From Alphaproteobacteria bacterium (lineage in GTDB: Bacteria > Pseudomonadota > Alphaproteobacteria > SHVV01): a stretch of 64,000 nucleotides of DNA. The stretch is taken from assembly GCA_016869275.1 (NCBI GenBank), contig VGEO01000005.1, positions 18,529-82,528 on the forward strand, given 5' to 3'. This document shows positions 23,661 to 33,334 of the stretch, piece after piece. The stretch's first letter is position 1; each line of letters starts with the position of its first letter. A program made the position numbers and the translations under genes. Below the pieces are notes generated by a model. It did not search any database, had not been told where the DNA came from, and was given only the letters and a program-made list of their open reading frames with translations.

Positions 23661-25733
23661 TTGAAACACATCGGCGTCGATATCGGCGGAACGTTCACGG
23701 ACCTCGTCCTTTGGGACGATACCAGCGACGCGATCTGGGTCCACAAGCTCCCCTCGACCCCACACGATCCGGCCGAGGCGGCCGTCGCCGGCATCGCCGA
23801 CCTGTGCCGCCTGGCGGCGACCGACCCGGCCAATATCGACCACGTTTTCCACGGCACCACCGTCGCCACCAACATCCTGATCGAGCGTTCGGGCGCGAGC
23901 GTCGGCCTGATCACGACCAAGGGGTTTCGCGACATCCTCTACATCGGGCGCAAGAAACGGCCGCTCAATTTCTCGAACTACCAGGACGTGCCGTGGCAGA
24001 GCTACCCGATCGTGAAACGCCGATACCGGCTGCCGGTGACCGAGCGCGTGGTCGCGCCCAAGGGCGAGGTCGCGGTCGCGCTCAACGAAAAAGAGGCGAT
24101 CACCGCGATCCGAAAGCTGAAAGCGGCCGGGGTCGAGGCGGTCGCGGTCTGCTTTCTGTTTTCGTTCTTGAACCCGCGCCACGAGAAGCGGGTGAAGACA
24201 CTGCTCAAGAAAGAGTTCAACGACGCGTTCGTTTCGATCAGCCACGAAGTGGTGCCGCTCTATCGCGAATACGAGCGCTTTGCGACCACGTGCCTCAACG
24301 CTTACGTCGGCCCCAAGACAGCGCGCTATATCGACCGTTTCGCCGAGGCGCTCGGCACGATCGGGATCCGATCCGAGCTGCGCCTGATGACATCTGCGGG
24401 CGGCGTCGTCACCGCCGACGGCGCCAAGGCGTTGCCGGCCGCGCTCCTGCTGTCGGGGCCGGCGGCCGGGTTGATTTCTGGGATCGCGTCGGGCGATTCG
24501 GCGGCGAGCCCGAGCGTGATTACCCTCGACGTCGGCGGCACCTCGGCCGACATCGGCGTCGCACCGAACGGCGAGCTCCGCGAGAAGCACCTGCTCGACA
24601 CCCGCATTCGCGACTACGACGCCATGCTGCCGATGGCCGACATCGACACCATCGGCGCCGGCGGCGGCTCGATCGCCTATGTCGACGCCGGCGGCATGTT
24701 CCGCGTCGGCCCGCGCAGCGCCGGCGCGGTCCCCGGGCCCGCCTGCTACGGCCGCGGCGGCACCGAGCCGACGGTCACCGATGCGCTGGTGACGGCCCGC
24801 TGGCTGCGCGCCGAGGGCTTCCGCCACAAAGGACTCGCGATCGATCGCGAGCGCGGACGGCAGGCGATCGCGGATACAGTCGCGCAGCGGTTGGGACTGG
24901 GGGTCGAAGAAGCCGCGCTCGGGATCTTGCGGATCGTCGTCCACAACATGGTCGATGCCATCGCACTCAACTCGATCCGCAAGGGCTTCGATCCGCGCGA
25001 CTTCACGCTCGTCGCGCTGGGCGGCGCCGGGCCGGTGTTCACGGTGCCGATCGCGCGCGAGCTCGCGATCCCCAAGATCATCGTGCCGCCGCACCCCGGC
25101 GTCGGCGCGGCGATGGGGCTCCTCTGCAGCGACGTTCGCTACACCTATCAGGCGACGCTCTGGGAGACGCTCGACGACCCGCGCCCGACACGGATCGCTC
25201 GCGCCTATGCCGCGCTCGAAGCCCAAGCCCGCGCCCGGCTCGAGGCCGACGGCTTCGCCGCGGACCGGATCGCGCTCGACCGCCGCGCCAATTGCCGGTA
25301 CGTCGGCCAGGGCTACGAGCTCACGGTCGACGCCCCGGCCGGCGCCATCGACCCAGCATGGGTCGCGACCGTGGTCGAGCGCTTCCACCGGCTGCACGAG
25401 CGCACCTATCGGCGCCGCTTCGCCGACAAGAGCGTCCAGATCGTGAACGTCGGTACGGTCGGCCGCGCGGCACGCGCGCGCGCGTTCGTGCCGCGCTCCG
25501 CGGCGAGCGAAGCGGGGGCGGCGACCGCGCTCGTGGCGACCGGCGAAGCGTTGTTCGCGACGGCGACCGGCTACGAGCGGGCGAGCGCCTCCTATTACGA
25601 TCGGCGCGGCCTGACCGTCGGTGATGTCGTCGCCGGTCCGGCGGTGATCGAACAGCTCGACGCCACCACCGTGCTGCCGCCCGGGTCGCGGGCCGAAGTC
25701 GATCCGATCGGAAACCTGATCGTGTATCCTTAG
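23661..25733 (+). CDS. Hydantoinase / oxoprolinase subunit A (HyuA-like), cluster 1
   Basis: 690 residues from a TTG at 23661 preceded by a G-rich site; the in-frame sequence further upstream is the antisense-like end of fliG. The ATPase motif IGVDIGGTFTDLVLWDD opens the protein. HGTTVATNILIERSG, LLSGPAAGLISG, TLDVGGTSADIGV, IGAGGGSIAY and VALGGAGPVFTVPIARE follow, as in HyuA, 5-oxoprolinase and acetone carboxylase beta-like subunits. With HyuB it should open a cyclic amide or carboxylate using ATP. Its neighbours are HyuB (13-base gap) and a VOC protein. Confidence 0.9.
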   Translation: MKHIGVDIGGTFTDLVLWDDTSDAIWVHKLPSTPHDPAEAAVAGIADLCRLAATDPANIDHVFHGTTVATNILIERSGASVGLITTKGFRDILYIGRKKRPLNFSNYQDVPWQSYPIVKRRYRLPVTERVVAPKGEVAVALNEKEAITAIRKLKAAGVEAVAVCFLFSFLNPRHEKRVKTLLKKEFNDAFVSISHEVVPLYREYERFATTCLNAYVGPKTARYIDRFAEALGTIGIRSELRLMTSAGGVVTADGAKALPAALLLSGPAAGLISGIASGDSAASPSVITLDVGGTSADIGVAPNGELREKHLLDTRIRDYDAMLPMADIDTIGAGGGSIAYVDAGGMFRVGPRSAGAVPGPACYGRGGTEPTVTDALVTARWLRAEGFRHKGLAIDRERGRQAIADTVAQRLGLGVEEAALGILRIVVHNMVDAIALNSIRKGFDPRDFTLVALGGAGPVFTVPIARELAIPKIIVPPHPGVGAAMGLLCSDVRYTYQATLWETLDDPRPTRIARAYAALEAQARARLEADGFAADRIALDRRANCRYVGQGYELTVDAPAGAIDPAWVATVVERFHRLHERTYRRRFADKSVQIVNVGTVGRAARARAFVPRSAASEAGAATALVATGEALFATATGYERASASYYDRRGLTVGDVVAGPAVIEQLDATTVLPPGSRAEVDPIGNLIVYP

Positions 25734-25746
25734 AGGCGTAACGCCA

Positions 25747-27609
25747 ATGGCCCGTCCCACCGCTACCGCCCGCTCCGGCGCCTCGCTCGCCCAAATCGCC
25801 GCGACCCGCCGCTTCACCAAGGTCAACGTCGACCCGGTGACGCTGCAGGTCTTGGGCGGTGCGTTCCGCGCCGTCGCCGGCCAGATGGCCGAGCTTCTGA
25901 TCCGCATGGCCTATTCCAACATCATGCGCGAGAGCCAGGACATCGGTGCCGGCATCCTCGACACCGCCGGGCGTCAGATTTGCGAGAGCGATTCGACCCC
26001 GATGCATTGCGGCTCGCTTCCCGCCTACGTCCGCGGCGTCGATCGCAAGCTCGCCGGCACCTACCGGCCGGGCGACGTCATCCTCCACAACCACCCCTAT
26101 CACGGCGCCTCGCACAGCCCCGACTATGGCGTGTTGATCCCGATCTTTCACAAGGGTGAGCATGTCGGGTTCGCCGGCTGCACCGGCCACATCCTCGACA
26201 TCGGCGCCGCGCATCCCGGCTTCTCGGTCGACGTCCCCGATCTCTACGCCGAGGGCAACATCATCGACGCGGCCAAGATCTACGACGCCGGCAAGCGCAA
26301 CGATCCGTTGTGGGCGCACATCATGGATAACGTGCGCACGCCCGATGCCAACGCCGGCGACCTCGAGGCCTTGATTGCGTGCTGCCGGTTCGGCGAAGAA
26401 AAGTACGGCGCGCTGCTCGAGCGCTACGGCCTCGACGTGGTGATGAGCGCGGCCGAGATGTGGATGGACTACGCCGAGACCCGGCTGCGCCAAGAGATCG
26501 CGCGGGTTCGGTCGGGCCGCTACCGCGCGCCCGACGGCTGGCTCGAGGATGACGGCAAGAACTGGAACGTTCCGCTCAAGATCGCGACCAGCGTCACGGT
26601 CGACGGCAGTGACGTCACGATCGACCTGACCGGCTCGAATGCCGAGGTCGAGACCGGGTTCAACGTGCCGTTCGAAGGCAGCGTCCTGCCGACCGCCAAC
26701 TTCGCCATCCGCACGCTGTTCCTGGACGAAGCGACCACACCCGATCCGGTGCCGCAGAACGACGGCATCTTCCGCCCGATCCACGTGATCGCGCCCGAAG
26801 GCACCATCTACAATCCGCGCTTCCCGCGCGGCTGCGAGGCGCGCTTCGTCCAGATCAACCGCATTCCCGACCAGGTGCTGCAGGCGTTCGCGCAAGCGTT
26901 GCCCGAGCGCGTCACCGCCGGCAACTCGGCCAACGTCAGCGCCATGGTCTATAGCGGCTTCGGCGCGGCGGCCCGGGCCTATTGGGTGGTGATCGAGGTC
27001 AACGAAGGCTCCTACGGCGGTCGCTTCGGCAAGGACGGGATCGACGCCATCGACAATCTGATGGCCAACACGCGCAATACGCCGATCGAGGAAAGCGAGC
27101 TTCGGGTGCCGATCCGGTGCGAGCGCTACGAGCTTCGCGACGAAGCGCCAGCGGCCGGCCGCTGGCGCGGCGGTATCGGCAGCGTCAAGCGCTGGCGATT
27201 CTTGAGCAATGCCGCGGTCAACTCGACCGGCGATCACCGTTCGGTCGATCCGCCGCGTGGGCTGTTTGGCGGCGCCGATGGCACGCCCGGACGCATCACC
27301 CGCAACCCCGGCACCAAGCGCGCGCAAAAGCTTCCCGCCAAAGTCTCGGATTTACGCATCGAGAAAGGCGACACGATCGAGATCGTGACGGTGTCGGCGG
27401 CCGGTTACGGCGACCCGTTCGCGCGCGATCCGGAGGCGGTCGCCGAGGACGTGCGCGAGGGACTGGTCTCGGCCGCCGCCGCCCGCCGCGACTACGGCGT
27501 CGCACTCACGGGGGCCGCGGCGGCGGTCGATGCGGCCGCGACCGCGCGGCTCCGCGTTAAGAAACGCCCCGCCGCGCGGGCAACCGAACGACGGAGACAA
27601 CAGGGATGA
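25747..27609 (+). CDS. Hydantoinase / oxoprolinase subunit B (HyuB-like), cluster 1
   Basis: 620 residues. VDPVTLQVLGGAFRAVAGQM and MRESQDIGAGILDTAGRQIC open the HyuB fold; HNHPYHGASHSPDYGVLIP and IDLTGSNAEVETGFNVPFEG follow. The C-terminal YGGRFGKDG and ERYELRDEAPAAGRWRGGIG segments complete the family pattern. It partners HyuA. The N-terminus is about 30 residues longer than in the second cluster's HyuB and is low-complexity. Its stop overlaps the start of the VOC gene (ATGA), so the three genes form one unit. Confidence 0.9.
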   Translation: MARPTATARSGASLAQIAATRRFTKVNVDPVTLQVLGGAFRAVAGQMAELLIRMAYSNIMRESQDIGAGILDTAGRQICESDSTPMHCGSLPAYVRGVDRKLAGTYRPGDVILHNHPYHGASHSPDYGVLIPIFHKGEHVGFAGCTGHILDIGAAHPGFSVDVPDLYAEGNIIDAAKIYDAGKRNDPLWAHIMDNVRTPDANAGDLEALIACCRFGEEKYGALLERYGLDVVMSAAEMWMDYAETRLRQEIARVRSGRYRAPDGWLEDDGKNWNVPLKIATSVTVDGSDVTIDLTGSNAEVETGFNVPFEGSVLPTANFAIRTLFLDEATTPDPVPQNDGIFRPIHVIAPEGTIYNPRFPRGCEARFVQINRIPDQVLQAFAQALPERVTAGNSANVSAMVYSGFGAAARAYWVVIEVNEGSYGGRFGKDGIDAIDNLMANTRNTPIEESELRVPIRCERYELRDEAPAAGRWRGGIGSVKRWRFLSNAAVNSTGDHRSVDPPRGLFGGADGTPGRITRNPGTKRAQKLPAKVSDLRIEKGDTIEIVTVSAAGYGDPFARDPEAVAEDVREGLVSAAAARRDYGVALTGAAAAVDAAATARLRVKKRPAARATERRRQQG

Positions 27610-28487
27610 AGCGCCGTGCGAGTTCGACCGGGATCGATCACATCGGCATCGTCGGTCGCAAGCTGGACGGTCTCGAACGGGCGTTTCGGCACCTCGGCTT
27701 CAACGTGGCGCCGCGCTGCGCGCTTCTGAAGCCGGCGGCCGGTGGCGGCTTCGAACCGATGGACCAGGTCAACCACCACGTCATTCTCGGCAATGGCTAT
27801 ATCGAGTTGACGGCGATGACCAAGACCTCGGCTCGTCACCATTTGGCGCCGCTGATCGCGCGCTACGCCGGGCTCCATATCGTCGCGTTGACGACCGATT
27901 TGGCCGAAGCCAGCGCCGCCGAGCTGCATCGCAACGGAATCGAGGTGCCGGCGCCGGCCGGTGCCGCGCGCGACGTTCGCTACCCGGGCGCGAGCGGGAC
28001 CGCCCAGTTCCGCTGGTTCAAGCTCCCCGACGAAGTCGCCGGCGAGGGCCTGTTCTGCTACGTCGAACACCTGACGCGCGAACTCGTGGTGCGGCCCGAG
28101 CTCGCGACGCATGCGAACGGCGCCCGCGACCTGACCCACATCACGATGTGCGTGGCGCGGCCGCGCGCCGTCATCAAACGCTACATGCAGATTTTCGGCG
28201 TTCCGGCACGGCAGGGGAAGGTCGGCTATTGGTTCGATCTCGCGATCGGCAAGCTCCGCGTCGTCGACCGCGCGCAACTGAAGACGCTCTATCCTGGCGT
28301 CGAGCCGCCTTACATGCCGTGGCTCGCGGGGTTCACGGTGAGCGTCCCGAGCCTCGCCGAGACCGCCGCCTGTCTCAAGGAACAGGGCGTTCGTGCCCAC
28401 GGCAAGGGACGCAAGCGGTTGTGGGTTCACCCCGATGACGCCGGCGGCGCGATCGTGAGCTTCGTCCGCTCGGCGACGGCAGCGTGA
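27606..28487 (+). CDS. Glyoxalase-like (VOC superfamily) protein
   Basis: 293 residues built from two glyoxalase-like halves: GIDHIGIVGRKLDGLERAFRHL at the start and DLTHITMCVARPRAVIKRYMQ in the middle. NHHVILGNGYIELTAM and the final HPDDAGGAIVSFV also fit the PF13468-type glyoxalase fold. Metal ligands would be the His of DHIG, the Glu of YIELT and the His of LTHIT. Coupling to HyuAB suggests it isomerises, ring-opens or epimerises the product of the lactamase-like step. Substrate unknown. Confidence 0.82.
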   Translation: MKRRASSTGIDHIGIVGRKLDGLERAFRHLGFNVAPRCALLKPAAGGGFEPMDQVNHHVILGNGYIELTAMTKTSARHHLAPLIARYAGLHIVALTTDLAEASAAELHRNGIEVPAPAGAARDVRYPGASGTAQFRWFKLPDEVAGEGLFCYVEHLTRELVVRPELATHANGARDLTHITMCVARPRAVIKRYMQIFGVPARQGKVGYWFDLAIGKLRVVDRAQLKTLYPGVEPPYMPWLAGFTVSVPSLAETAACLKEQGVRAHGKGRKRLWVHPDDAGGAIVSFVRSATAA

Positions 28488-28526
28488 GCAGCCACCCGCC
28501 GGCCGCCAGGGATCGCCAAGCCGCGT

Positions 28527-29318
28527 TCAAACCGGCGACGGGATGAACCGGACCAGCGCGTCGGCGTAGAACTCGGGCGCGCGCCACGCCAACTGGCCGC
28601 GGATGCCGCCGGCGATCTCGAGGCGGGCGCCGGGAACGTGAGCAGCAGCCCGATTGTCGATCGCGGCCAGGCTGTCGCCCTCGGCGTTGACGAACAGGGT
28701 CGGACACCGGATCTGGGCGACCGCGGGACCCAAGTCGTGCGCGAACACGGCCTCGAGCGCCCACAGCGAGCGCGGGTAGGCCTTCAAGAGATCGAGCGTT
28801 CCCCACTGCAGCAGATCGTCGGGCGCGTCCTCGCCCCAACTCTTGAGCCGTCCTTGCCACGCCTGGACGAGATGCGCGCCGCCGCGGTCGAAGGCAGGAA
28901 GCGCGAGCCGGGCGGCGAAGGCGCGCCGCTGCTCGGCGTCGAGCAGCGGCAGGCCCGAGAACGCGAGGTGGCTGACCTGCGAGGGCGCCGCGGCCGCGAT
29001 CTCGGCGGCGATGGCAGCGCCAGTGTGAACGCCGGCCGCGGCGAAGCGGCCGATCTCGAGCACGGCCAGGGCGGCCATGAGGCGGCGCGCGTATTCGTGG
29101 AGCGAAATCCGCTCGGCCGGCGCGTCCGATTCGCCGTAACCCGGCGTATCGAAGGCGATCGCGCGAAAATGGCGGCCCAAGAGCGGCAGCGCGCGCTCGA
29201 ACTCGCGCGAGGAGAGCGGCGATTCATGGAACAACGCGAGCCACGGGCCGTGCGCGCCGGCCGAGCGATAGTGAACCTGGCCCCACGGCGTTTCGACATA
29301 ACCGCGCTCGATGATCAT
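28527..29318 (-). CDS. Alpha/beta hydrolase with His in the nucleophile elbow
   Basis: 263 residues. The fold is visible from LALFHESPLSSREFERALPLL, FRAIAFDTPGYGESDAP and the C-terminal strand with PTLFVNAEGDSLAAI. The elbow that normally reads GxSxG is GVHTGA here, with His at the nucleophile position. That pattern recurs in one hydrolase subgroup, so activity may be non-hydrolytic or use another residue. The start overlaps the dppF stop (ATGA), so it is the last gene of the peptide-transport operon. Confidence 0.8.
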   Translation of the reverse strand: MIIERGYVETPWGQVHYRSAGAHGPWLALFHESPLSSREFERALPLLGRHFRAIAFDTPGYGESDAPAERISLHEYARRLMAALAVLEIGRFAAAGVHTGAAIAAEIAAAAPSQVSHLAFSGLPLLDAEQRRAFAARLALPAFDRGGAHLVQAWQGRLKSWGEDAPDDLLQWGTLDLLKAYPRSLWALEAVFAHDLGPAVAQIRCPTLFVNAEGDSLAAIDNRAAAHVPGARLEIAGGIRGQLAWRAPEFYADALVRFIPSPV

Positions 29319-30376
29319 TTCTTCCCTACTGTTTGGTCGTGCTCGGCGCGCGACACCCCGTCCGGCTCGCTCCTCCCCCTGCGAAGCAGGGGGAGGGTAG
29401 GGAGGGGGTACAAGTGGCAGCTTACCGTATGGCCGGCGGCGATCGCTGTCGGCTCAGGCCGCACGCTCGAGCAGTCGGGTCGCGCGCGCGGGCAGCGCGG
29501 GTGGAAGGCGCAGCCGCTCGGAATGTAGGCGGCGCTGGTGACTTCGCCCTTGAGTTCGGGGCGCTCGGGCAGCTGCGCGCGCTCGGCCGGATCGATCACC
29601 GGGATCGCCGAAAACAGCGCCTGCGTGTAGGGGTGGGCAGGGCTGCCGAAAATCTGCGCCGTCGACCCTTCTTCGACGATGCGTCCGAGATACATGACCG
29701 CGACCCGGTCGGCGACGTGGCGGATGACGCCCAGATTGTGCGAGACCATGATCTGCGCGATGCCGAGCTTCTTCTGAAGTTCGCCGAGCAGACCCAAGAC
29801 GCGGGCCTGCACCGAGACGTCGAGCGACGCGGTCGGCTCGTCCAACACCAGGAGGTCGGGATTGATCGCGAGCGCGCGGGCGATCCCGACCCGTTGGCGC
29901 TGGCCGCCGGACAGGCGGTCGGGCCGAGTGTGGCGATAGCGCTGCGGCAGCCCGACTTGGTCCAGCAGCTCCTTGACGCGGTCGAGCCGCTCGCGCGCGG
30001 AGCCGATCTTCTGCGCGATCAAGGGCAGCATCACGATCTGCTCGACCGACTTCTTGGGATTGAGCGAGGAGAGCGGGTCCTGGAACACCATCTGCACGGT
30101 GCGGCGGATATGGCGCTCGTCTGCGGGCGCGAGCGCGGTGACGTCGCGCCCGCCGATCTCGATCCGTCCGGCACTGGCGCGGGTGAGGCCGACGATCAGG
30201 CGCGCGGTCGTGGTCTTGCCCGAGCCCGACTCGCCCACCAGTCCTAGCCGCTCGCCCTTGTCGAGCGCGAGCGAAACCTCGCTCACGGCGCGAACCTCGG
30301 CGCCGGGCCGGCGCCCCAGCCAGCGTTGCACGATGCCGAACACCTTGCTGACGCGATCGAGGCGGAGCACCGTCAT
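29315..30376 (-). CDS. Dipeptide/oligopeptide ABC transporter ATP-binding protein DppF-like
   Basis: 353 residues from the ATG at 30376, which overlaps the dppD stop. Walker A is GESGSGKTT, the signature LSGGQRQRVGIARAL and Walker B LLVLDEPTASLD. A C-terminal oligo_HPY Cys cluster (SGCAFHPRCPRARPDCS) marks DppF/OppF. After the natural end near HTVSCHLY the last 30 residues are encoded by the GC-rich palindromic repeat at 29373-29408 and flanking sequence, so the tail is an acquired extension. It drives uptake of peptides or other solutes with the upstream permeases. Confidence 0.9.
   Translation of the reverse strand: MTVLRLDRVSKVFGIVQRWLGRRPGAEVRAVSEVSLALDKGERLGLVGESGSGKTTTARLIVGLTRASAGRIEIGGRDVTALAPADERHIRRTVQMVFQDPLSSLNPKKSVEQIVMLPLIAQKIGSARERLDRVKELLDQVGLPQRYRHTRPDRLSGGQRQRVGIARALAINPDLLVLDEPTASLDVSVQARVLGLLGELQKKLGIAQIMVSHNLGVIRHVADRVAVMYLGRIVEEGSTAQIFGSPAHPYTQALFSAIPVIDPAERAQLPERPELKGEVTSAAYIPSGCAFHPRCPRARPDCSSVRPEPTAIAAGHTVSCHLYPLPTLPLLRRGRSEPDGVSRAEHDQTVGKK
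29373..29408. repeat. GC-rich palindromic repeat inside the dppF 3' end
   Basis: Stem CTCCCCCTGC/GCAGGGGGAG with a GAA loop (29373-29395), then the tail GGTAGGGAGGGGG. It is in the coding frame of dppF and supplies its C-terminal extension. Best-formed member of the family, with a 10-base perfect stem. Confidence 0.75.
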
Positions 30377-31413
30377 AGCGCGATCTCGGCCGAGCGCGGG
30401 CAGGCGGCGGCTTGCGCCGGCGCGACCGCGGCGAGCGGTGGTGTCGCGGCGCTGCATGCCGGCACCGCGAAGTCGCAGCGAAAGCGGAACGCACAGCCTT
30501 CGCCCAGCGTTTTCGGATCGGGCAGCACGCCGCGGATGCCCTTGATCGGCGCCGCCGACAGCCGCGGCACCGAATCGATCAGCCCGCGCGTATAGGGATG
30601 GCGCGGGCGCGCGAAGACCTGGGCGGTCGCGCCCGTCTCGACCACGCGCCCCGCGTACATGACGAATACCCGGTCCGAGAGTTCGCGCGCGATGCCCAAG
30701 TCGTGGGTGATGTAGAGCATCGCGGTCCTTTGTTCGCGGACCTTGGCGAGCAGCAGCCGGTTGATCTGGGCCTCGATGGTGACGTCGAGCGCGGTGCCCG
30801 GCTCGTCGGCGATGATGAGCTTGGGCGTCGACAAGAGCGCCATCGCGATCAGGACGCGCTGGCACATGCCGCCCGAGAGCTCGGACGGGTAGCGATCGAT
30901 CACGCCCTCGGGGTCGGGCAGGCTCACGCTCTTGAGCGCGGCGATCGTCGCGGCGCGGTTGCGGTCGCGAGCGGTGCGATCGAGGCGCGGGCGCAGGTAG
31001 CCGAGCGGCCCGATGCTGGCGCGGCCTTGAAACGAGAGCAGGTCGAAGAACTGCTCGCCCACCGTGAACACCGGATTGAGCGAGGAGAGCGGATGCTGCG
31101 GTACCAGCGTCATGGCGCGGCCGCGGAGCGCGTGGATGGCGTCGGCGCCGAGCCCGAGCAGGTCGACGCCATCGAAGCGGATGGTCCCGGCCGTGACCTC
31201 TAGCGGCGGGCTCTGCAGCAGGCCCAGGACCGCGCGCGTGGTGAGGGTCTTGCCGCAGCCCGACTCGCCCACCAGCGCCACGATCTCACCGCGTCGGACT
31301 TGGATGTCGACCCCGCGCAAGAGCGTGACCTCGGTGCGGTCGACGTCGGTGAAGCCGATCGTCAAGCCGCGGATGTCGAGGAGCGGGTCAGTCGCGGCCG
31401 CCGAGGATGTCAT
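30373..31413 (-). CDS. Dipeptide/oligopeptide ABC transporter ATP-binding protein DppD-like
   Basis: 346 residues. Walker A is GESGCGKTLT, the signature ELSGGMCQRVLIAMAL and Walker B IIADEPGTALD. The oligo_HPY Cys cluster GCAFRFRCDFAVPAC lies near the end. The order permease, permease, DppD, DppF is the standard arrangement. Its start overlaps the dppC stop by 26 bases and its end overlaps dppF (ATGA), so expression is tightly coupled. Confidence 0.9.
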   Translation of the reverse strand: MTSSAAATDPLLDIRGLTIGFTDVDRTEVTLLRGVDIQVRRGEIVALVGESGCGKTLTTRAVLGLLQSPPLEVTAGTIRFDGVDLLGLGADAIHALRGRAMTLVPQHPLSSLNPVFTVGEQFFDLLSFQGRASIGPLGYLRPRLDRTARDRNRAATIAALKSVSLPDPEGVIDRYPSELSGGMCQRVLIAMALLSTPKLIIADEPGTALDVTIEAQINRLLLAKVREQRTAMLYITHDLGIARELSDRVFVMYAGRVVETGATAQVFARPRHPYTRGLIDSVPRLSAAPIKGIRGVLPDPKTLGEGCAFRFRCDFAVPACSAATPPLAAVAPAQAAACPRSAEIAL

Positions 31414-32299
31414 TCAGGCCGTCGCCGAACAGGTTGAAGCCGACCACCGCTGCGAACACGGCGAGGCCGGGAAAGGTCGTGAGCCACCACGCGTCGGGGA
31501 GCTGCTCGCGGCCTTCGGCCACCATCGTGCCCCATTCCGGGACCGGCGGCTGTGGCCCCAGGCCCAGGAACCCGAGCGAGGCACCGAGCAGGATGACGTA
31601 ACCCAGGTCTAGCGTGATCTTGACCGTCAGCACCGAGGTCAGGTTCGGAAGAATCTCGCCGAACGCGATCCGCATTTCCGACGCGCCCGAGGTGCGGGCG
31701 GCATCGACGAATTGCTCCTGCTTGATCGAGAGCACTTCGCCGTAGGCGAGCCGCGCGTACCACGTCCACCACGCGAGTGCGATCGCGAAGATCGTGACCG
31801 GCAGGCTCGGCCGCATCAACGAGCTCACCACCAGCACGAACACCAACGACGGGATCGCGAGGAACACTTCGTTGACGCGCATGATTGAGGCGCCGGGCCA
31901 GCCGCCGCGATAGGCAGCGATTACGCCCAGCGGCACGCCGATCAACACCGCCAGCACGATCACCGCGACCGAGGTCACGAGCGAGATGCGCGCGCCCATG
32001 ATGATCCGGGACAGCACGTCGCGGCCGACCAGATCGGTGCCGAACCAATGCGCGGCCGAGGGCGGCTGCAGGCGCTGCTGGAACTTGACCACCGCGCCGG
32101 CGTCCTCAGGGTAGGGCGCGATCCATGGCGCGAACGCGGCGAGCACGACGAAGCCCAGGCAGATCGCGAAACCGACCACCGTGAGCGGGCTCTTGCGGAG
32201 CGCCGCCCCGAATCGGGTCGCATAGCTCGCGGCGACCGAGCGCGGCTCTTCCTCAGCGGGCGCCGCCGCCGGTGCCGGGAAGCGTTCATCCACCGTCAT
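31388..32299 (-). CDS. Dipeptide/oligopeptide ABC transporter permease DppC-like
   Basis: 303 residues from the ATG at 32299, an ATGA overlap with dppB; the longer frame is a shadow. The N-terminal cytoplasmic tail is Ala/Pro/Glu-rich. The first membrane helix follows (PLTVVGFAICLGFVVLAAFAPW), then the periplasmic HWFGTDLVGRDVLSRIIMGAR motif typical of DppC, and the EAA loop DAARTSGASEMRIAFGEILP. It forms the inner-membrane channel with DppB. Confidence 0.9.
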   Translation of the reverse strand: MTVDERFPAPAAAPAEEEPRSVAASYATRFGAALRKSPLTVVGFAICLGFVVLAAFAPWIAPYPEDAGAVVKFQQRLQPPSAAHWFGTDLVGRDVLSRIIMGARISLVTSVAVIVLAVLIGVPLGVIAAYRGGWPGASIMRVNEVFLAIPSLVFVLVVSSLMRPSLPVTIFAIALAWWTWYARLAYGEVLSIKQEQFVDAARTSGASEMRIAFGEILPNLTSVLTVKITLDLGYVILLGASLGFLGLGPQPPVPEWGTMVAEGREQLPDAWWLTTFPGLAVFAAVVGFNLFGDGLNDILGGRD

Positions 32300-33312
32300 T
32301 TGCGCGCGCTCAAGCGAAGCCGCGGGTCGAGCCAGCCGTACAGCACGGTCACCACGGTGTTGGCGAGGGCATAGGCGATGCCGACGATCAAGGTCACGGC
32401 GACGATGGCGTTGAAGTCCTTGAACTGGAGCGCGCGCACGCCGTAGCGCCCGAGGCCCGGCCAGGAGAATACGGTCTCGACGATGAAGGCCGAGCCGACG
32501 AAATAGCCGACCAGCAGACCGACAATGGTGAGCGTCGCCGAGAACGCGTTGCGGAGCATGTATTTGTAGACGACGAGCACGGCCGGCATGCCGTTCGCAC
32601 GCGCGGTCAGGACGTAGTCCTTGCCCATCTCCTCGAGCATCGAGGCACGTACCAGCCGCATGATCATCGCCATCGGCGAGGCGGCGAGCGCCAGCGCCGG
32701 CAACAAGAGGAACGTCAAACAGTGGAAGAAGAGGCCGAGATCGAGCGCGATCAGCGAGTCGATCAGGTAAAAGCCGGTGACGTCGGGCGGCGGCTGGACG
32801 TTGCGCCCGATCCGGCCGAGCGACGGCAGCCAGCCCAGGCGGAACGCGATCACCAGCTGGATCATCAGCGCGAGCCAAAACACCGGGACCGCGACCCCCG
32901 AAAAGGCGAGCACCCGGCTCGCCTGATCCTGCCAACGGTCGCGGTAGAGCGCCGCCGTCACGCCCAAGGGCACGCCGAGCAGGATCGCGAGTGCCATCGC
33001 GAAGATCGCGAGCTCGATGCTCGCCGGCAAGTAGGTGGCGATGTCGGCACCGACGCTTCCGAAGGGCGGGATGGTCGAGCGGCCGAAATTGCCGGAAAAC
33101 GCGCCTTCGATCAGGCGCAGATACTGGACGCCGAGCGCGTCGTCGAGCCCCATCTCGGCCCGCATCTGCGCGATCTGCTCGGGCGTGGCGTTGGGCCCGA
33201 GCGCATAGCGGATCGGATCGCCCGGCAAGACCCGCGAGATCACGAAGATCAGGAGCGAGAGCCCGACCAGGACGATGACGAGTTCGATGAAGCGGCGGAC
33301 GACGAAGCGCAT
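32296..33312 (-). CDS. Dipeptide/oligopeptide ABC transporter permease DppB-like
   Basis: 338 residues. It begins with a membrane anchor (FIELVIVLVGLSLLIFVISRVLPGDP) characteristic of DppB/OppB and has the EAA loop VLTARANGMPAVLVVYKYMLRNA. About six helices are present. The 138-base gap before it, after dppA, holds two opposed copies of the palindromic repeat, which may stabilise the dppA mRNA relative to the rest. Confidence 0.9.
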   Translation of the reverse strand: MRFVVRRFIELVIVLVGLSLLIFVISRVLPGDPIRYALGPNATPEQIAQMRAEMGLDDALGVQYLRLIEGAFSGNFGRSTIPPFGSVGADIATYLPASIELAIFAMALAILLGVPLGVTAALYRDRWQDQASRVLAFSGVAVPVFWLALMIQLVIAFRLGWLPSLGRIGRNVQPPPDVTGFYLIDSLIALDLGLFFHCLTFLLLPALALAASPMAMIMRLVRASMLEEMGKDYVLTARANGMPAVLVVYKYMLRNAFSATLTIVGLLVGYFVGSAFIVETVFSWPGLGRYGVRALQFKDFNAIVAVTLIVGIAYALANTVVTVLYGWLDPRLRLSARK

Positions 33313-33334
33313 GGGACGCGTCCCTTAGCTATCC

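Noticed and set aside
23550..25907. 785-codon minus-strand open frame
   Set aside because: It is the shadow of hyuA: Arg/Ala/Asp-rich and without domain motifs, while the plus strand shows clear ATPase motifs.
25321..27327. 668-codon minus-strand open frame
   Set aside because: Antisense of hyuA/hyuB with low-complexity composition and no start site.
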